Assembly (NCBI GenBank): GCA_016875665.1
Contig: VGPA01000008.1
Span: forward strand, 1 to 16,519
Direction of reading: 5' to 3'
DNA length: 16,519 bases
Origin: Chloroflexota bacterium
GTDB taxonomy: Bacteria > Chloroflexota > Limnocylindria > P2-11E
Part shown: one piece after another, positions 1 to 6,626 of the stretch
How the letters are laid out: each line of letters opens with the position of its first letter
How positions within the stretch are numbered: position 1 is the stretch's first letter
Made by a program: the position numbers and the translations under genes
Notes under the pieces: model-generated
The model's input: the letters and a program-made list of their open reading frames with translations, nothing else
The model's database searches: none
Told to the model about the DNA's origin: nothing

Positions 1-251
1 TCGGTGTCAACGTTCATCACGTTCGCGCTGGTCGGTACCACCACCTTCGCGCCGATCTTCACCAGGTCCTCGAGCAGCTCGACGTCCTGTGCGTAGAGCG
101 CCATGCCGGGGTGCACGTGGGCGTAGCCGATCTCGACCATGTCGTCGGCGCCCAACGCCTCGCCGAGCTGGACCAGCCCCTCCATCGCGCGGCGCTGCGC
201 TTCGCCGCGCTTGCCCTCGAGCATCTCCTGTTCGTCGCGGGTGAGCCTCAC
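1..251 (-). CDS. Aconitase X-type dehydratase, N-terminal part (runs off window)
   Basis: Only the first 83 codons lie in the window; the 3' end is beyond base 1. The reading frame begins at GTG (249-251), preceded on the minus strand by a purine-rich GGGAGGGA about 7 bases upstream. The peptide starts VRLTRDEQEMLEGKRGEA, continues with a GADDMVEIGYAHVHPG segment, and then has LEDLVKIGAKVVVPTSANV. This pattern (early DEEQ/MLxGxxGEA helix, a His-containing substrate loop, then GAKVxVPTxxN) is typical of the AcnX catalytic domain. That family includes cis-3-hydroxyproline dehydratase and archaeal phosphomevalonate dehydratase. The family is clear from the sequence; the substrate cannot be decided from this fragment. 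It is divergent from the FAD oxidoreductase gene with only 45 bases between them, so the two may share a control region. Confidence 0.8.
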   Translation of the reverse strand, partial: MRLTRDEQEMLEGKRGEAQRRAMEGLVQLGEALGADDMVEIGYAHVHPGMALYAQDVELLEDLVKIGAKVVVPTSANVMNVDT

Positions 252-296
252 CTGTCGTCCCTCCCCCGGCCAGCGTGGGTATGCTAGCCGATAACG
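252..296. promoter_or_regulatory. Short divergent spacer with -10-like sequence
   Basis: These 45 bases must hold the 5' signals of both flanking genes. TATGCT at 280-285 is a fair -10 match for the plus-strand gene. It ends 11 bases before that gene's ATG, and no Shine-Dalgarno is visible, which would suit a leaderless or near-leaderless message. The same bases read as TAGCAT on the minus strand (281-286), a possible -10 for the leftward gene. No convincing -35 was seen on either strand. This is inference from sequence alone. Confidence 0.3.
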
Positions 297-1469
297 ATGG
301 CTGACACCGCAGATGTAGTGCTCATCGGGGCCGGCGTGGTCGGCTCCAGCATCGCGTACCACCTCGGCAAGCGGGGCGCGGGAAAGCGCGTGGTCGTGAT
401 CGAGAAGAACACGATCGCGTCGGGCACGACCTCGGCCGCCGTCGGCGGTATCCGCGGCCAGTTCTCCACCGAGATCAACATCCAGTTCTCGCTCGAGTCC
501 ATGCGGTTCTGGAAGCGCTGGCAGGACGAGATCGGATTGCCGATCGGCTTCGAGCAGATCGGCTATGTGTTTCTGGGGCAGACCGCCGACGAGGCCCGTG
601 TGTTCGAGCGGAACGTCGCGCTCCAGAACCGGATGGGTGTGCCGTCGCGGCTGATTTCGAAGGGCGAGCTGAACGAGCTGGTTCCCGGCATCTTCACCGA
701 CGACCTCACCGCGATCGCGTACAGCCCTGAGGACTCGCGCGCCACGCCAACCGACGCGACCGCCGCGTACGCCAAGCGCGCGCGGGAGATGGGCGTGCGC
801 ATCCTCGAAGGCACATCGGTCACCGCCATCGCCGTCCAGGGCGGCAAGGTCCGCGCCGTCCAGACGTCGCAGGGCAGGATCGAGACGCCGCTCGTGGTGA
901 ACTGCGCCGGACCATGGGCGGGCAAGGTCGGCGAGCTCGCCGGTGTCGACGTGCCGGTGAAGCCGTACCGCCGCGAGATCTTCATCTCCGAGCCCTTTGC
1001 GGAGCTGCCCGCGCACATCCCGAACGTGATCGACCTGCATGTCGGCTGGTACTGCCTGCGCGAGGGCGCGGGCCTGCTGATGTCGGGGATGAAGGACGAG
1101 CACTCCTCGTTCGACGTCTACGTGAACTGGCAGAGCCTCGCGACCGTCGGCGAGTTCGCCGTCCACCGCATTCCGCAGCTGGCGGGCGCCTCGTGGGGCA
1201 AGCGCGCCTACGCCGGGCTGTACGACGTGAGCCCCGACGACCACGCGATCCTCGGCCCCGTCCCGGAGGTCGAGGGCTTCCTTCTCGCGACGGGCTTCTC
1301 GGGCCACGGCTTCCAGCACAGCCCCGCCACAGGACGCCTGATGGCGGAGCTCATCCTCGACGGACATGCGACCGGGATCGACATCGCGCCCCTCGCCGTC
1401 ACACGCTTCGCGAAGGGCGAGCTGCTGCGCGAGCCATTGACCGCACACGCTGGCTCGATGAGCGGGTAG
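297..1469 (+). CDS. FAD-dependent oxidoreductase, DAO family
   Basis: A 390-residue flavoprotein of the D-amino-acid oxidase/glycine oxidase/sarcosine oxidase beta fold. The N-terminus has the Rossmann dinucleotide-binding motif G-A-G-V-V-G (residues 11-16) followed by VVVIEKN, where Glu36 would bind the FAD ribose. The C-terminus has the usual closing flavin motif GFSGHGFQHSPATGRLMAEL. Members oxidise secondary or primary amines, or N-methyl amino acids, in the cytoplasm. The substrate is not readable from the sequence. The ATG at 297 is the only sensible start because the Rossmann fold begins almost at once. No Shine-Dalgarno precedes it, so a near-leaderless message is possible. It is followed by a SnoaL-like gene in the same operon and is divergent from an AcnX dehydratase gene. 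That pairing might suggest imino or amino acid (for example hydroxyproline-type) catabolism, but this is inference. Confidence 0.9.
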   Translation: MADTADVVLIGAGVVGSSIAYHLGKRGAGKRVVVIEKNTIASGTTSAAVGGIRGQFSTEINIQFSLESMRFWKRWQDEIGLPIGFEQIGYVFLGQTADEARVFERNVALQNRMGVPSRLISKGELNELVPGIFTDDLTAIAYSPEDSRATPTDATAAYAKRAREMGVRILEGTSVTAIAVQGGKVRAVQTSQGRIETPLVVNCAGPWAGKVGELAGVDVPVKPYRREIFISEPFAELPAHIPNVIDLHVGWYCLREGAGLLMSGMKDEHSSFDVYVNWQSLATVGEFAVHRIPQLAGASWGKRAYAGLYDVSPDDHAILGPVPEVEGFLLATGFSGHGFQHSPATGRLMAELILDGHATGIDIAPLAVTRFAKGELLREPLTAHAGSMSG

Positions 1470-1482
1470 GAGGATGCAAGCC

Positions 1483-2004
1483 TTGAGCGAGATCGACGAC
1501 CTGCGCGCCGAAGTCCGTCGGCTCTCCGACCGCGAGGCGATCCGCGATCTCTTCTCCACGTTCGCCTCGGGCATGGACGCGCAGGACTGGGACGTCATCG
1601 AGAGCGTGTGGGCGGACGACGCGGTGTTCGACCACAGCCAGTTCCGCTGGGACGGCATGAACGAGGACGTATGGGACGGGAAGGCGCACATCATGCGCAA
1701 GACCAAGGAGGGCGTCTCCCGCCACTTCACCTCCCACCACATCATGACCAACATCCGCATCGCCCTCGACGGCGACAAGGCGAAGGCGACCGTCTACCTG
1801 CACTCGGTGCACCTCGACGACCCGTCGAAGCCCGCCGAGCACGGCGACCACGGCGCCTGGTACGTGGCGGAGCTGAGGCGCACGCCGCAGGGCTGGAGGA
1901 TCTCCTACCTCATGCACTTCCCGATCTGGTTCGGCGGGATCCAGCAGCCGAGCGGCCCGACCACCGCCGAAGCCGTGCGGAGGTTGCGCGAGCACCTCAG
2001 ATAG
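1483..2004 (+). CDS. SnoaL-like / NTF2-fold protein
   Basis: A 173-residue protein starting with LSEIDDLRAEVRRLSDREAIRDLF, then FASGMDAQDWDVIESVWADDAVFDHS. This is the N-terminal helix and cone-shaped pocket pattern of the SnoaL_4/NTF2-like superfamily (dehydratases, isomerases and ring-hydroxylating dioxygenase beta-type folds). The pocket Asp/His pattern could support acid-base chemistry, but the actual reaction is unknown. The strong AGGAGG lies at 1468-1473. It directly abuts an in-frame ATG at 1474, which is too close for that ATG to use it, but sits 9 bases before TTG at 1483. TTG is therefore preferred; the ATG would add only three residues. The AGGAGG overlaps the stop codon of the preceding oxidoreductase, so translation of the two is probably coupled. 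Confidence 0.8.
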   Translation: MSEIDDLRAEVRRLSDREAIRDLFSTFASGMDAQDWDVIESVWADDAVFDHSQFRWDGMNEDVWDGKAHIMRKTKEGVSRHFTSHHIMTNIRIALDGDKAKATVYLHSVHLDDPSKPAEHGDHGAWYVAELRRTPQGWRISYLMHFPIWFGGIQQPSGPTTAEAVRRLREHLR

Positions 2005-2034
2005 CGGGTATCGGCTGTCGCCGCCGCGGACCGC

Positions 2035-3108
2035 TTAGGGGTTCGCCGCGCCGATCCTGGCCATGATCGCCGCGGCCACCTCCGTGGTCGACGCGGTGCC
2101 GCCGACGTCCATGGTGTGCGGCCCGGTGCGGGCGACGCTCTCCAGCGCGCGCATGAGCAGGCGCGCGGCCTCGGCCTCCCCGAGGTGCTCCAGCATCATC
2201 ACCGCGGCCCACACCGTGGCCATCGGGTTCGCGACGTTCTTCCCGGCGATCGTCGGCGCCGAGCCATGGACCGGCTCGAACAGCGATGGGTACGTGCGTG
2301 TCGGGTCGAGGTTGGCGGACGCGGCGAGCCCAAGCGAGCCCTGGAGCGCGCCGCCGAGGTCGGTGAGGATGTCGCCGAAGAGGTTGGAGGCGACGACGAC
2401 GTCGAGGGTCTCGGGGTTGAGGATGAAGCGCGCGGCGAGCGCGTCGATCAGGTAGCTGCTCACCGTCACGTCCGGGTAGTCCTTCGCGACGCCGTTCACC
2501 GCCTCGTCCCATAGGACCGCCGAGTACTGGAGCGCATTCGACTTGGTCGCCGAGGCGAGGGTCCGCTTGCGCGACCGCGCGAGGTCGAACGCGTAGCGGG
2601 CGATCCGCTCGACGCCGCGCCGCGTGTACACCGCGCTCTGGATCGCGACCTCGTCCGGCGTGCCCCGGTAATGCCGGCCGCCAAGACCGGCGTACTCGCC
2701 CTCCGCGTTCTCGCGCACCACGAGCATGTCGACGGTCTCCGGCGAGCCGCGGCGCAGCGGCGATGCGATGCCCTCGAGAACGCGAATCGGGCGGAGGTTC
2801 ACGTACAGCTGAAACTGCTGCCGGATCGGCAGGAGCAGGCCCCACAGGCTGACGTGGTCCGGCACCCCGGGGAACCCCACGGCGCCGAGGAAGATCGCGT
2901 CGTGCTGGCGCAGGATGGCGAGCCCGTCCTCGGGCATCAGGCTCCCGGTCCGGTGGTGGCGCTCGCACGACCAATCGAGGTCGGTCGTTCTGATGCCGAA
3001 GGAGCCGGTCACCTCGCCCACGCGGCGTAGCGCGGCGAGGCCGATCGGCACGACCTCGCGGCCGATGCCGTCACCGGGGATCGCCGCGATCGTGTGGGTT
3101 CGCGTCAC
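2035..3108 (-). CDS. Tartrate/D-malate dehydrogenase-like (isocitrate/isopropylmalate dehydrogenase family)
   Basis: A 357-residue beta-decarboxylating dehydrogenase. It begins VTRTHTIAAIPGDGIGREVV (NAD-site GDGIG, residues 12-16), contains VRENAEGEYAGLGGR (phosphorylation-loop/substrate region) and the NLFGDILTDLGGALQGSLG metal-binding block, and ends with FEPVHGSAPTIAGKNVANP. The YAGLGGR loop and W-S-C-E-R stretch resemble the tartrate dehydrogenase/D-malate dehydrogenase subgroup (TtuC/DmlA) more than LeuB. These enzymes use NAD and a divalent metal to oxidise and decarboxylate D-malate, tartrate or similar 2-hydroxy diacids. GTG (3106-3108) overlaps the TGA of the upstream FAD oxidase by four bases (GTGA), so the two are translationally coupled. 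It is the last gene of the minus-strand operon and converges on the SnoaL gene across a 30-base gap. Exact substrate is inferred. Confidence 0.85.
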   Translation of the reverse strand: MTRTHTIAAIPGDGIGREVVPIGLAALRRVGEVTGSFGIRTTDLDWSCERHHRTGSLMPEDGLAILRQHDAIFLGAVGFPGVPDHVSLWGLLLPIRQQFQLYVNLRPIRVLEGIASPLRRGSPETVDMLVVRENAEGEYAGLGGRHYRGTPDEVAIQSAVYTRRGVERIARYAFDLARSRKRTLASATKSNALQYSAVLWDEAVNGVAKDYPDVTVSSYLIDALAARFILNPETLDVVVASNLFGDILTDLGGALQGSLGLAASANLDPTRTYPSLFEPVHGSAPTIAGKNVANPMATVWAAVMMLEHLGEAEAARLLMRALESVARTGPHTMDVGGTASTTEVAAAIMARIGAANP

Positions 3109-4469
3109 AGGAGCACCTTTCCAGGATTCATGATCCCGAGCGGATCGAACAGCGACTTGATCCGGCGGTGGAGCGCCAGCGACGACGGGCCCAGCTCGTC
3201 GATCAGGGCTTCGCGCTTGAGCAGTCCCACGCCGTGCTCGCCGGTCACGGTGCCGCCGAGCGCGAGCGCGGCGGCCATGATGTCGTCGAACGCTGCGCGC
3301 GCCGCGCGCTCGGAGGCGGGGTCGGACCGGTCGAACAGGATGGCCGGATGCATGTTGCCGTCCCCCGCGTGGCCGAACGTCGCGATGGTCACGCCCTGCC
3401 GCTCCGCGACCCGCTCGATCGCGTCGATGAGCTCCGGGACGAGGCTGCAGGGCACCGCGACATCCTCGGCCAGGACGGTGCCGTTGCGCCGAAGGGCGAC
3501 GCCCGCGAGCCGGCGCGCGCGCATGAGCATCTCGCTCTCCGCTTCCGACTCGCCGCGCACCACCAGGGTCGCCCCCGCGGCGGTGCAGCGTTCCTCGATC
3601 AGCCGCAGCTCCTGGTCGGCCACCTCGCCTGGCGCGTCGGACCGGATGACGAGCAGCGCCGCGGCGTCGGGATCGAGGCCGAGCGGCTGCATGGTCTCGA
3701 TCGCGCGCAGCGTGTTGCGGTCGAGCAGCTCGAGCAGCGCGGGGACGAGCGTGGACCGCACCGCCGTCACGGCCTGGCCGGCGGTACGAAGGGTGGCAAA
3801 CGAGGCGACGAGCGCGCGGCCGGGTGGGGGCAGCGGCCGCAGGCGGAGCGTGGCCTCCGTGATCACGGCGAGCGTTCCTTCCGATCCGACCAGGAGGGCG
3901 GTCAGGTCGTACCCGGCGACGCCCTTCACTGTGCGCCGGCCGGTGCGCACGATCTCCCCGTCGGGCAGGACGGCTTCCAAGCCGAGCACGTAGTCGCGAG
4001 TCACGCCGTACTTCACGCAGCACAGGCCGCCGGCGTTCGTCGCGAGGTTGCCGCCGATGGTCGAGCGCTCGTACGAGGCCGGGTCCGGGGGGTACGCGAG
4101 ACCGTGCTCCGCCGTCGCCGCCTTGAGCTCGGCGTTGACCACACCCGGCTCGACCCGGGCGACCATGTCGACCGGATTCACCTCGACGATGCGGTTCATC
4201 CGCTCGAGCGACAGGACGATGCACCCGTCGACCGCGTTCGCTCCACCGGCGAGGCCCGAGCCGGCCCCGCGCGGCACCACCGGGATGCGCTGGGCGCTCG
4301 CGATCCGCAGCACCGCGCTCACTTCCGCCGTCGTCCGCGGCCGCACCGCGGCCCGGGGCGGCGGGGGATGGAGGAGCGCGGCCTCGTCGCTGCGGTACCG
4401 CTCGAGCGCGTCCGGGTCGCTCACGACCCCGTCGGGCACGGCCGCGCCGAGGGCGGCGAGGAGATCCAT
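3105..4469 (-). CDS. glcD: FAD-linked 2-hydroxyacid oxidase (GlcD / D-lactate dehydrogenase type)
   Basis: A 454-residue VAO/PCMH-family flavoprotein. The FAD-binding block is VVPRGAGSGLAGGANAVDG (from about residue 64), followed by the STIGGNLATNAGGL pyrophosphate loop and VGSEGTLAVITEATL. The C-terminal catalytic domain holds GHAGDGNMHP (366-375) and GEHGVG (410-415), the His/Glu residues associated with metal and hydroxyacid binding. It ends with the FDPLGIMNPGKVL signature. Homologues oxidise glycolate, D-lactate or other D-2-hydroxyacids and pass electrons to an iron-sulfur partner. Here the plausible partner is the HdrB-like protein in the same operon. The ATG at 4467-4469 has no obvious Shine-Dalgarno. 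The first five codons lie inside a 148-bp direct repeat shared with the region upstream of the hydrolase gene. The symbol reflects family only; the substrate could be another 2-hydroxyacid. Confidence 0.9.
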   Translation of the reverse strand: MDLLAALGAAVPDGVVSDPDALERYRSDEAALLHPPPPRAAVRPRTTAEVSAVLRIASAQRIPVVPRGAGSGLAGGANAVDGCIVLSLERMNRIVEVNPVDMVARVEPGVVNAELKAATAEHGLAYPPDPASYERSTIGGNLATNAGGLCCVKYGVTRDYVLGLEAVLPDGEIVRTGRRTVKGVAGYDLTALLVGSEGTLAVITEATLRLRPLPPPGRALVASFATLRTAGQAVTAVRSTLVPALLELLDRNTLRAIETMQPLGLDPDAAALLVIRSDAPGEVADQELRLIEERCTAAGATLVVRGESEAESEMLMRARRLAGVALRRNGTVLAEDVAVPCSLVPELIDAIERVAERQGVTIATFGHAGDGNMHPAILFDRSDPASERAARAAFDDIMAAALALGGTVTGEHGVGLLKREALIDELGPSSLALHRRIKSLFDPLGIMNPGKVLL

Positions 4470-4601
4470 GCGCGCGACGGTAGCGCGCCCCGCCGCGGCT
4501 AGTGTCCGGCATGCTCCGCGTGCCCCGCCGCGCTCTGGTGGTCCGCTTCGTGCTTCTGCCGCGCGACCTCGACGCCGACCACGCCGGATTCGAGCCCGGT
4601 G
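4454..4601. repeat. 148-bp direct repeat, copy A
   Basis: These 148 bases match 6318-6465 in the same orientation at an offset of 1864. There are 143 identities and no gaps; the mismatches are at 4459, 4489, 4511, 4583 and 4589. On the minus strand the repeat comprises the last 33 codons and stop of the small Cys/His gene, a 29-base spacer, and the first five codons of glcD. This copy leads into the intact glcD, while its small-gene part is truncated. Confidence 0.97.
4499..4601 (-). pseudogene. Truncated 3' fragment of the small Cys/His gene
   Basis: Read on the minus strand, this encodes TGLESGVVGVEVARQKHEAD and then the His-rich tail ending HAEHAGH-stop, which matches the C-terminus of the intact 87-residue protein encoded at 6363-6626. 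The upstream two thirds, including the Cys motif, are absent. Instead the stop codon of the serine hydrolase lies just five bases upstream. All three base differences from the intact copy (4511, 4583, 4589) are silent third-position changes. No start codon or ribosome-binding site serves the fragment, so it is treated as a relic. Confidence 0.85.
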
Positions 4602-4605
4602 CTCC

Positions 4606-6282
4606 TCAACCCGGGATGACCGGCAGGATCAGCCGCGACGGCCGGGCCGCGTCGTGGAAGACGGTCTGGTGCGCCACCCGCCACTCCGTCTCGAAGCCCA
4701 CGCGGCCGCCCGTGTTGAGGTTGCGGTCGAAGCGCGGGAAGTTCGAGGACGAGATCTCCAGGCGGATCCGGTGGCCGCGCAGGAACGCGTTGGACGTGTC
4801 CCACAGCTCGATCCGGATCGCGTGGGGCGTGTTCGCGGGCAGGAGTTCCGGGGCGGCGAGCGGGTCGCGCGCGTAGCGCTGGCGGGCGATTCCCTCGCAC
4901 AGGATGATCGCGCGGCCGTCCGGGTGGACGTCGACCAGGGCGGCCGTCCAGTCGGTGTCGGGCGCGTCGGTCATCGCCCAGATCTCGGCGATGATCGGGC
5001 CGGTCACCTCGAGATCGTGCTCGAGCGGCCCGGTGGTGAACGTCAGGACGTCCGGCCGCTCCTCGATCGCGCGCCGGTCCCGCGGGCCCCCGAAGTCGGC
5101 GGTCTGGTACTGCGCGCCCCAGGAGGGGACCGGGTCGTCGGGGTCGTATGTGAAGCGGGCCGGGGCGGCGTCAGCCGGAGGCGGCGACTCCAGCGAGAGG
5201 CCGCCGCCCGGCTGCAGGAACGCGTCGGTCCAGGCGGTCCGCGCGAGCGGCCACTCCCACTCGCCCCGCCAGCGGTTCGCGCCCATGACGAACAGCCGGA
5301 CGGGCGGCTCCTCGTCCATGCCGTTCGCGACGCCTCGCAGCCGCGCGTCGTACCAGCGCAGGTGCTCCCCGATGTTGTCGCCGACGGCGTGCGCCCCGAA
5401 GGCGACGTCCTCGAACTCGCCGTTGGGCCCGATCGGCGCACGTCCCCACGGCGCGATCAGGTGGCTCCATGGCCCGACGAGGATCCGGGTGAGCCGGCGC
5501 GCCTCCTCGGAACGGGCCTCGCGCTTCCACCCCTGGAACACGGTCAGCGTCTCGTGGAGCAGCGAGTCGTACCAGCCGGTCATGAAGTAGGCCGGCACGT
5601 CCACCTCGCCGTAGCGATGGCGCAGCGAGTAGCGCGACCACCACTCGTCGTAGCGGTCGTGCTCGACGACGCCACGGTAGAACTCCAGCGGGTAGCCCAC
5701 GTGCGCCTCGATGACTGTGCGCAATGGCAGGTGGCGCTGGACCGCCGCCTGGTCGAGCAGCGCCAGCGGCTCGGTCTGCATCGTCCGCCCGATCATGTTC
5801 GCGAAGTACAGGGCCACGCTCCAGTGCAGCGCTCCCGAGATGCGCATGTGGCCCCAGTTGTCCTGCTGGCTCGCGATCGGCACAAGCGCCTTGAGCGCAG
5901 GTGAGCGCAGCGTGGCCGGCAGCGTCTGCGTGAAGCCCGGGTAGGACAAGCCGAACGTGCCGACCTGGCCGTCGCACCAGGGTTGCCGGCCCACCCACTC
6001 GTGGGTGTCGAAGCCGTCGTTCAATTCGCACATGTATGGGTCCCAGATCCCGTCGCTGTCGTGGCGGCCGCGGCAATCCTGAGCGACCACCGCGTAGCCC
6101 GCGTCCACGAAGGGCTCAATCCAGGAGAGGTAGCGCCGGTCCGCATTGTTGAAGATGTTCCGGATCAGCAGCGCCGGGAATCGCTCGCCCGTCGGCGGCA
6201 GCCAGACGTCGGCGGAGAGGTTGATCCCGTCGCGCATCGGGACCGCCTGGTGGAGCAGCAGCCTGCGGCGGATCGTGCTCAT
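4606..6282 (-). CDS. CocE/NonD-family alpha/beta hydrolase (serine esterase/acyl-peptidase type)
   Basis: A 558-residue member of the X-Pro dipeptidyl-peptidase S15/CocE group. The N-terminal alpha/beta-hydrolase part has the QDCRGRHDSDG oxyanion region and the nucleophile motif GTFGLSYPG (Ser113). GWYDS (Asp239) and GPWSH (His274) complete a Ser-Asp-His triad like that of cocaine esterase. The C-terminal part (from about residue 340) is the jelly-roll domain, with DWTAALVDVHPDGRA and HRIRLEISSSNFPRFDRN. No signal peptide is visible, so it is likely cytoplasmic; it hydrolyses an ester or amide, substrate unknown. The ATG at 6280-6282 is preceded by GGAGG ten bases upstream and was chosen as start. 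An in-frame ATG at 6333, identical to the glcD start context, would add 17 residues. The gene is flanked by two 148-bp direct repeats, suggesting later entry into the operon. Base composition looks like its neighbours. Confidence 0.9.
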   Translation of the reverse strand: MSTIRRRLLLHQAVPMRDGINLSADVWLPPTGERFPALLIRNIFNNADRRYLSWIEPFVDAGYAVVAQDCRGRHDSDGIWDPYMCELNDGFDTHEWVGRQPWCDGQVGTFGLSYPGFTQTLPATLRSPALKALVPIASQQDNWGHMRISGALHWSVALYFANMIGRTMQTEPLALLDQAAVQRHLPLRTVIEAHVGYPLEFYRGVVEHDRYDEWWSRYSLRHRYGEVDVPAYFMTGWYDSLLHETLTVFQGWKREARSEEARRLTRILVGPWSHLIAPWGRAPIGPNGEFEDVAFGAHAVGDNIGEHLRWYDARLRGVANGMDEEPPVRLFVMGANRWRGEWEWPLARTAWTDAFLQPGGGLSLESPPPADAAPARFTYDPDDPVPSWGAQYQTADFGGPRDRRAIEERPDVLTFTTGPLEHDLEVTGPIIAEIWAMTDAPDTDWTAALVDVHPDGRAIILCEGIARQRYARDPLAAPELLPANTPHAIRIELWDTSNAFLRGHRIRLEISSSNFPRFDRNLNTGGRVGFETEWRVAHQTVFHDAARPSRLILPVIPG

Positions 6283-6317
6283 GCGCGAATGACCTCCGTC
6301 GACCGCGCTCCCTCTAC

Positions 6318-6465
6318 CGGCGGGGAGATCCATGCGCGCGACGGTAGCGCGCTCCGCCGCGGCTAGTGTCCGGCGTGCTCCGCGTGCCCCGCCGCGCTCT
6401 GGTGGTCCGCTTCGTGCTTCTGCCGCGCGACCTCGACGCCGACCACCCCGGACTCGAGCCCGGTG
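6318..6465. repeat. 148-bp direct repeat, copy B
   Basis: Partner of 4454-4601 (143/148 identical, same orientation). In this copy the small Cys/His gene is intact, and the glcD-like start (ATG at 6331-6333, then codons for D-L-P-A) runs in frame into the hydrolase leader instead of into glcD. The only coding-start difference is CCC here for CTC in glcD codon 4. Confidence 0.97.
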
Positions 6466-6626
6466 GTGCACTTCTCGGGGTCGCCGCCGCAGGCGCAGGC
6501 CAGGTTCACGAAGCCGGTGTAGTGCGGATCGAAGTGCTTGTCGGCAGCCCAGCGGGCCTTCTGCGGCGAGAGCCCCCACGACTCCCGGGTGGGGCGCGTG
6601 ACCTCGACCACCTTCGCCGGGTCCAT
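6363..6626 (-). CDS. Small Cys/His-rich protein linked to HdrB-like subunit
   Basis: An 87-residue protein that I do not recognise as a named family. Three cysteines form C-A-C-x6-C (residues 44, 46, 53) in the stretch NLACACGGDPEKC. Seven histidines are present, five of them in the C-terminal tail (HEADHQSAAGHAEHAGH). There is no signal peptide or membrane segment. The Cys cluster plus His tail suggests metal or iron-sulfur binding, perhaps a small electron-transfer or cluster-loading partner of the HdrB-like protein, but this is inference. Its ATG (6624-6626) overlaps the TGA of the HdrB-like gene by one base (TGATG), a strong sign of coupled translation and matched stoichiometry. The 3' third of the gene is duplicated as a relic at 4499-4601, which suggests that glcD originally followed it directly. 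Confidence 0.8.
   Translation of the reverse strand: MDPAKVVEVTRPTRESWGLSPQKARWAADKHFDPHYTGFVNLACACGGDPEKCTTGLESGVVGVEVARQKHEADHQSAAGHAEHAGH

Noticed and set aside
3108..4512. Long minus-strand open frame continuous with the dehydrogenase gene (open from 4512 to 2035)
   Set aside because: Above 3108 it only shadows the FAD oxidase gene in another frame; the translation is Arg/Pro/Gly-rich with no family motifs. The dehydrogenase proper starts at GTG 3106-3108.
4048..5904. 618-codon plus-strand open frame opposite the hydrolase gene
   Set aside because: Antisense frame of GC-rich coding DNA; Arg-rich translation without motifs, while the minus strand has a complete catalytic triad and clear family match.
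4454..6465. Insertion sequence or transposon around the hydrolase
   Set aside because: No transposase, no terminal inverted repeats, and 148-bp direct repeats made of operon coding sequence are far longer than target-site duplications.
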